Source of the DNA: an uncultured Cloacibacillus sp.
GTDB taxonomy: Bacteria > Synergistota > Synergistia > Synergistales > Synergistaceae
Reading direction: 5' to 3'
DNA length: 7,409 nucleotides
Assembly: GCA_900544635.1 (NCBI GenBank)
Contig: UQVV01000089.1
Location: forward strand, 1-7,409
Shown here: positions 5,309-7,409 of the stretch, piece by piece
How the letters are laid out: every line of letters begins with the position of its first letter
How positions within the stretch are numbered: position 1 is the stretch's first letter
Made by a program: the position numbers and the translations under genes
Notes under the pieces: model-generated
The model's database searches: none
Seen by the model: the letters and a program-made list of their open reading frames with translations, nothing else
What the model was told of the DNA's origin: nothing

Positions 5309-6238
5309 ATGGAAGTAAAAAAATGGACATACGAAGAATTCCCCGAATACACGGAAATCCCCGAAGGCGCGCAGCGCATCGAAACGACGGGAAACGAGAC
5401 CGGCGTGCGGTTCATCCGCGAAGTCGAATACGCGGCCCCCGACGGTGTGCCGCTGCACCTCAACATACTGCTCCCCGTAACGCGGAACGAGCCCGACAAA
5501 AAATATCCCTGCCTCGTCTACGTACAGGGCTCGGCGTGGAAAGAGCAGGACCTATACATGTCCGTCTGCTGCCTCGACGAAATCGTCAAAAAAGGCTTCG
5601 CCGCCGCAATCGTGCAGTACCGCCACACGGGGCAGGCGCCGTTCCCCGCTCAGATACGGGACGCGCGCAACGCCATACGCTACATGCGCGCGCACGCCGC
5701 CGAATACCGCGTCAACCCCGACGAAATATTCATAGGCGGCGACTCATCCGGCGGACACACGGCGGTATTCTGCGCGCTCGCCGAAGAGGGCGGCGACATG
5801 GACGAGAGCCTATTCCCCGGCGTCTCCGCCGAAGTGCGCGGCGTGCTTGACTACTACGGCACCGTCACGCTGCTCATGGAAGACGGCTTCCCGACCACCA
5901 CGAGCCACCACACGCCGAAATCCCCCGAAGGCAAACTCCTCGGCGGAATCTACGTCATGGAACACCCCGAGCTTGCCGCGAAGGCGAGCGCCGTCACCCA
6001 CATAACGCCCGACAAAAAACTCCCGCCCTTCTGCATCTTCCACGGAACGAAGGACCGCACCGCGAACGCGCGCCAGAGCGTTGAACTCTACGAAAAACTC
6101 CGCGCCTGCGGCAAAGATGCGCGCCTTTACCTCATAGCCGGGGCTGACCACTGCGGCCCGGAATTCTGGGCGGAGGATGCCGTCAACGCCGCAGTCGGCT
6201 TCATGCGCGAGTGCTTGGAAAAACCGCAGGAAAAATAA
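5309..6238 (+). CDS. Alpha/beta hydrolase, esterase-like (BD-FAE/lipase type)
   Basis: A 309-residue cytoplasmic protein with no signal peptide or membrane segment. It belongs to the alpha/beta-hydrolase superfamily, probably carboxylesterases or the BD-FAE-like group. The nucleophile elbow is GGDSSGGH (143-150) with Ser146 as the likely nucleophile. The acid is probably Asp249 in FHGTKDRT, and the base His281 in GADHCG. An oxyanion-hole loop is suggested by VYVQGSAW (70-77), with Gln in place of the usual His-Gly. The triad order and spacing are complete, so the enzyme should be active on an ester or related bond. The substrate cannot be told from sequence. The ATG at 5309 has AGGCAGG (5293-5299) upstream. 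It appears monocistronic with its own promoter, but no terminator separates it from the tRNA gene downstream. Confidence 0.88.
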   Translation: MEVKKWTYEEFPEYTEIPEGAQRIETTGNETGVRFIREVEYAAPDGVPLHLNILLPVTRNEPDKKYPCLVYVQGSAWKEQDLYMSVCCLDEIVKKGFAAAIVQYRHTGQAPFPAQIRDARNAIRYMRAHAAEYRVNPDEIFIGGDSSGGHTAVFCALAEEGGDMDESLFPGVSAEVRGVLDYYGTVTLLMEDGFPTTTSHHTPKSPEGKLLGGIYVMEHPELAAKASAVTHITPDKKLPPFCIFHGTKDRTANARQSVELYEKLRACGKDARLYLIAGADHCGPEFWAEDAVNAAVGFMRECLEKPQEK

Positions 6239-6258
6239 AAAAATCTCACAGAAAAAGC

Positions 6259-6287
6259 TTGACGAAACGGCGAACTTTTTATATACT
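6259..6287 (+). promoter_or_regulatory. Promoter of the tRNA-Leu gene
   Basis: TTGACG (6259-6264) and TATACT (6282-6287), each one base off consensus, are separated by 17 bp and lie just before the mature tRNA 5' end at 6302. The promoter is only about 20 nt past the hydrolase stop codon. Confidence 0.75.
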
Positions 6288-6301
6288 TCTTTGCGTTGAG
6301 C

Positions 6302-6386
6302 GCCGGGGTGGTGGAAATGGTAGACACGCACGTTTGAGGGGCGTGTGGGGCAACCCGTACGAGTTCAATTCTCGTCTCCGGCACCA
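6302..6386 (+). tRNA. tRNA-Leu, anticodon GAG
   Basis: An 85-nt class II tRNA with encoded CCA (6384-6386). The acceptor stem pairs GCCGGGG (6302-6308) with CTCCGGC (6376-6382), with one G-U pair. The anticodon stem is CACGT (6329-6333) with GCGTG (6341-6345), and the 7-nt loop TTGAGGG carries anticodon GAG at 6336-6338, reading leucine codons CUC and CUU. The long variable arm (GGG-CAA-CCC, 6348-6356) is typical of leucine tRNAs. The T arm is ACGAG with CTCGT around TTCAATT (6364-6370). It closely resembles E. coli leuU. G36 followed by G37 makes it an expected substrate of TrmD. Confidence 0.97.
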
Positions 6387-6402
6387 TTTTTAAAAACCCT
6401 CG

Positions 6403-6434
6403 AGAGACCAGCCGAAAGGTTGGTCTCTTTTTTT
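6403..6434 (+). terminator. Rho-independent terminator after tRNA-Leu
   Basis: AGAGACCAGCC (6403-6413) pairs with GGTTGGTCTCT (6418-6428), 11 bp with one G-U, around a GAAA tetraloop, followed by a run of seven T residues. It would end transcripts from both the tRNA promoter and any hydrolase readthrough. Confidence 0.95.
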
Positions 6435-6465
6435 ATCTTAACTTCTTCGACTTACGAAAAAGCAC

Positions 6466-6496
6466 AAAAAACGTGCGGCGGGAATGATGCCGCGCG
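6466..6496 (-). terminator. Rho-independent terminator of the RpiR-type regulator gene
   Basis: On the minus strand CGCGCGGC (6496-6489) pairs with GCCGCACG (6479-6472), 8 bp with one G-U, around a 9-nt loop, followed at once by six T residues (6471-6466). An outer inverted repeat, AAAAGCAC (6458-6465) with GTGCTTTT (6512-6519), encloses it. The terminator lies about 35 nt past the regulator stop codon and faces the tRNA terminator. Confidence 0.75.
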
Positions 6497-6530
6497 CCGG
6501 TATGTGCTTGAGTGCTTTTCTTCATCTGAC

Positions 6531-7388
6531 TTAGTACAGCTTCTCTTTTTTCATAATCGTGTCTATTCGGTTAAATCTTTCGCTGAAGGTTTCGTCGCTT
6601 CGGCTGCTCGCCGCTAATATAATGAGCTCGGAAAGACTCAGAGGCGCGACGTATGAGTTCGTAAAACCCAGTCCGTCTATTCGAGCCGTTACCACTATGT
6701 CGGCTTTATTAGCCAGCGGCGATGTGGGACCGTCCGTCATAAGAATAATTTTTGCTTTGTTTTCCCTTGCAATGTCCATGAGAGTCCGCGTGATTTCGGA
6801 ATAGCGCGGAAAACTGTAGAGAAAGAGACAGTCGCGCTCAGTTATGTCTATAATACGTTCGGCCGCAGTGGCATCGGCATTTGTTATCAAGACAACGTGC
6901 GGCATTAAAAAAAGGAGTTTGCTGCTCATATACTGCGCGCAGCAAGCAGTGCCTCGGAATCCAGCGATATACTTTCTGTCGCTGCTCATTAAAATATCGA
7001 CAATCTGTTCTAATGTACCGCTGTCTAGCGCAAGAAAACTCTTTTCTAAATTGTCCAACGTATATGAGCTTACGTCACGTATAAGACTGTCGCGCTTCAG
7101 CCGTTCTTTGCTTCTGGCGTATTTTTCCATAGGAGAGAGAGACTGTCTATCCTCGATTGTTTTCTTGAGGATACGCTCGTTCATCGCAGTGCGAAAATCC
7201 AGGTATCCCTTGTATCCCAGCTTACGCACAAAACGCACGATAGAAGTGTCGCTGACGCCTATCTCCTCCGCCATAACAGTAGATGTCTGAAGCCCTATTG
7301 TGTCTATGTGTTCGCATATGTACGCAGCGATTTTTGTGTCGGTTTTCGAAAGCGACATATTTTGAATCTTCTTGATTACGTCTTCCAT
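6531..7388 (-). CDS. MurR/RpiR family transcriptional regulator (HTH + SIS domain)
   Basis: A 285-residue regulator of full family length. The N-terminal RpiR-type helix-turn-helix domain spans about 1-77, with the recognition region VMAEEIGVSDTSIVRFVRKL (38-57) followed by GYKGYLDFR. The C-terminal SIS sugar-phosphate-binding domain covers about 125-265, with GFRGTACCAQYMSSKL (143-158), SFPRYSEITRT (192-202) and ILMTDGPTSPLANKAD (215-230). Family members sense phosphosugars or amino sugars and control their catabolic genes. The effector here is unknown, and no sugar genes are in view; targets may lie beyond the right edge. The ATG at 7388 is preceded by GGGG about 7 nt upstream. The gene is convergent with the tRNA and much less GC-rich than the operon, which may indicate separate acquisition. 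Confidence 0.93.
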   Translation of the reverse strand: MEDVIKKIQNMSLSKTDTKIAAYICEHIDTIGLQTSTVMAEEIGVSDTSIVRFVRKLGYKGYLDFRTAMNERILKKTIEDRQSLSPMEKYARSKERLKRDSLIRDVSSYTLDNLEKSFLALDSGTLEQIVDILMSSDRKYIAGFRGTACCAQYMSSKLLFLMPHVVLITNADATAAERIIDITERDCLFLYSFPRYSEITRTLMDIARENKAKIILMTDGPTSPLANKADIVVTARIDGLGFTNSYVAPLSLSELIILAASSRSDETFSERFNRIDTIMKKEKLY

Positions 7389-7409
7389 TCCATAACCCCA
7401 TTTCCGTGC

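Noticed and set aside
5155..5499. Minus-strand open frames across the hydrolase promoter and start
   Set aside because: They overlap a convincing promoter and the N-terminal part of a real gene in antisense, and their products look like codon shadows.

Overview
The window reads as a stretch of bacterial chromosome from a fairly GC-rich anaerobe-type genome. The conserved core is a signal-recognition-particle/ribosome-maturation operon, and its TrmD carries a second methyltransferase domain. That fusion, the gene order and the protein style suggest Synergistota (a Cloacibacillus- or Synergistes-like gut organism), but this is an inference from memory of the families. TrmD fusions of this kind are also known to me from Desulfovibrio-type bacteria.

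Layout. Positions 1-434 are the end of a CRISPR array: six full 36-bp repeats, a truncated seventh, and spacers of 29-30 bp. The array runs off the left edge and no cas genes are in view. Read on the minus strand the repeat has the architecture of type II-C (Cas9) repeats, beginning GTTATAGCTC and ending with a perfect extended -10 box, TGCTATAAT. Each repeat could therefore start its own crRNA. The truncated last repeat keeps exactly that promoter half. Just beyond it (451-473) is a segment complementary to the crRNA repeat that resembles a tracrRNA anti-repeat. A consensus promoter at 485-513 then starts the operon ylxM-ffh-rpsP-khpA-rimM-trmD-rplS (540-5084), which ends at a strong intrinsic terminator (5110-5139). 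After it come a plus-strand alpha/beta hydrolase with its own promoter (5309-6238), a tRNA-Leu(GAG) gene with promoter and terminator (6259-6434), and a convergent MurR/RpiR-type regulator on the minus strand (6531-7388) with its own terminator (6466-6496).

How the genes work together. Ffh is the SRP GTPase and YlxM its small helix-turn-helix partner. bS16 and bL19 are ribosomal proteins, RimM matures the 30S subunit around its head, KhpA is a small KH-domain RNA-binding protein, and TrmD methylates G37 of tRNAs that have G36. The tRNA-Leu(GAG) in this same window has G36 and G37 and so should be a TrmD substrate. The hydrolase and the RpiR regulator are accessory genes with no pathway context here. 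The regulator is clearly lower in GC than the operon.

The most interesting part is the left end: self-promoting repeats, a promoter-only truncated repeat, a duplicated spacer and a possible anti-repeat, all packed against the promoter of an essential operon.
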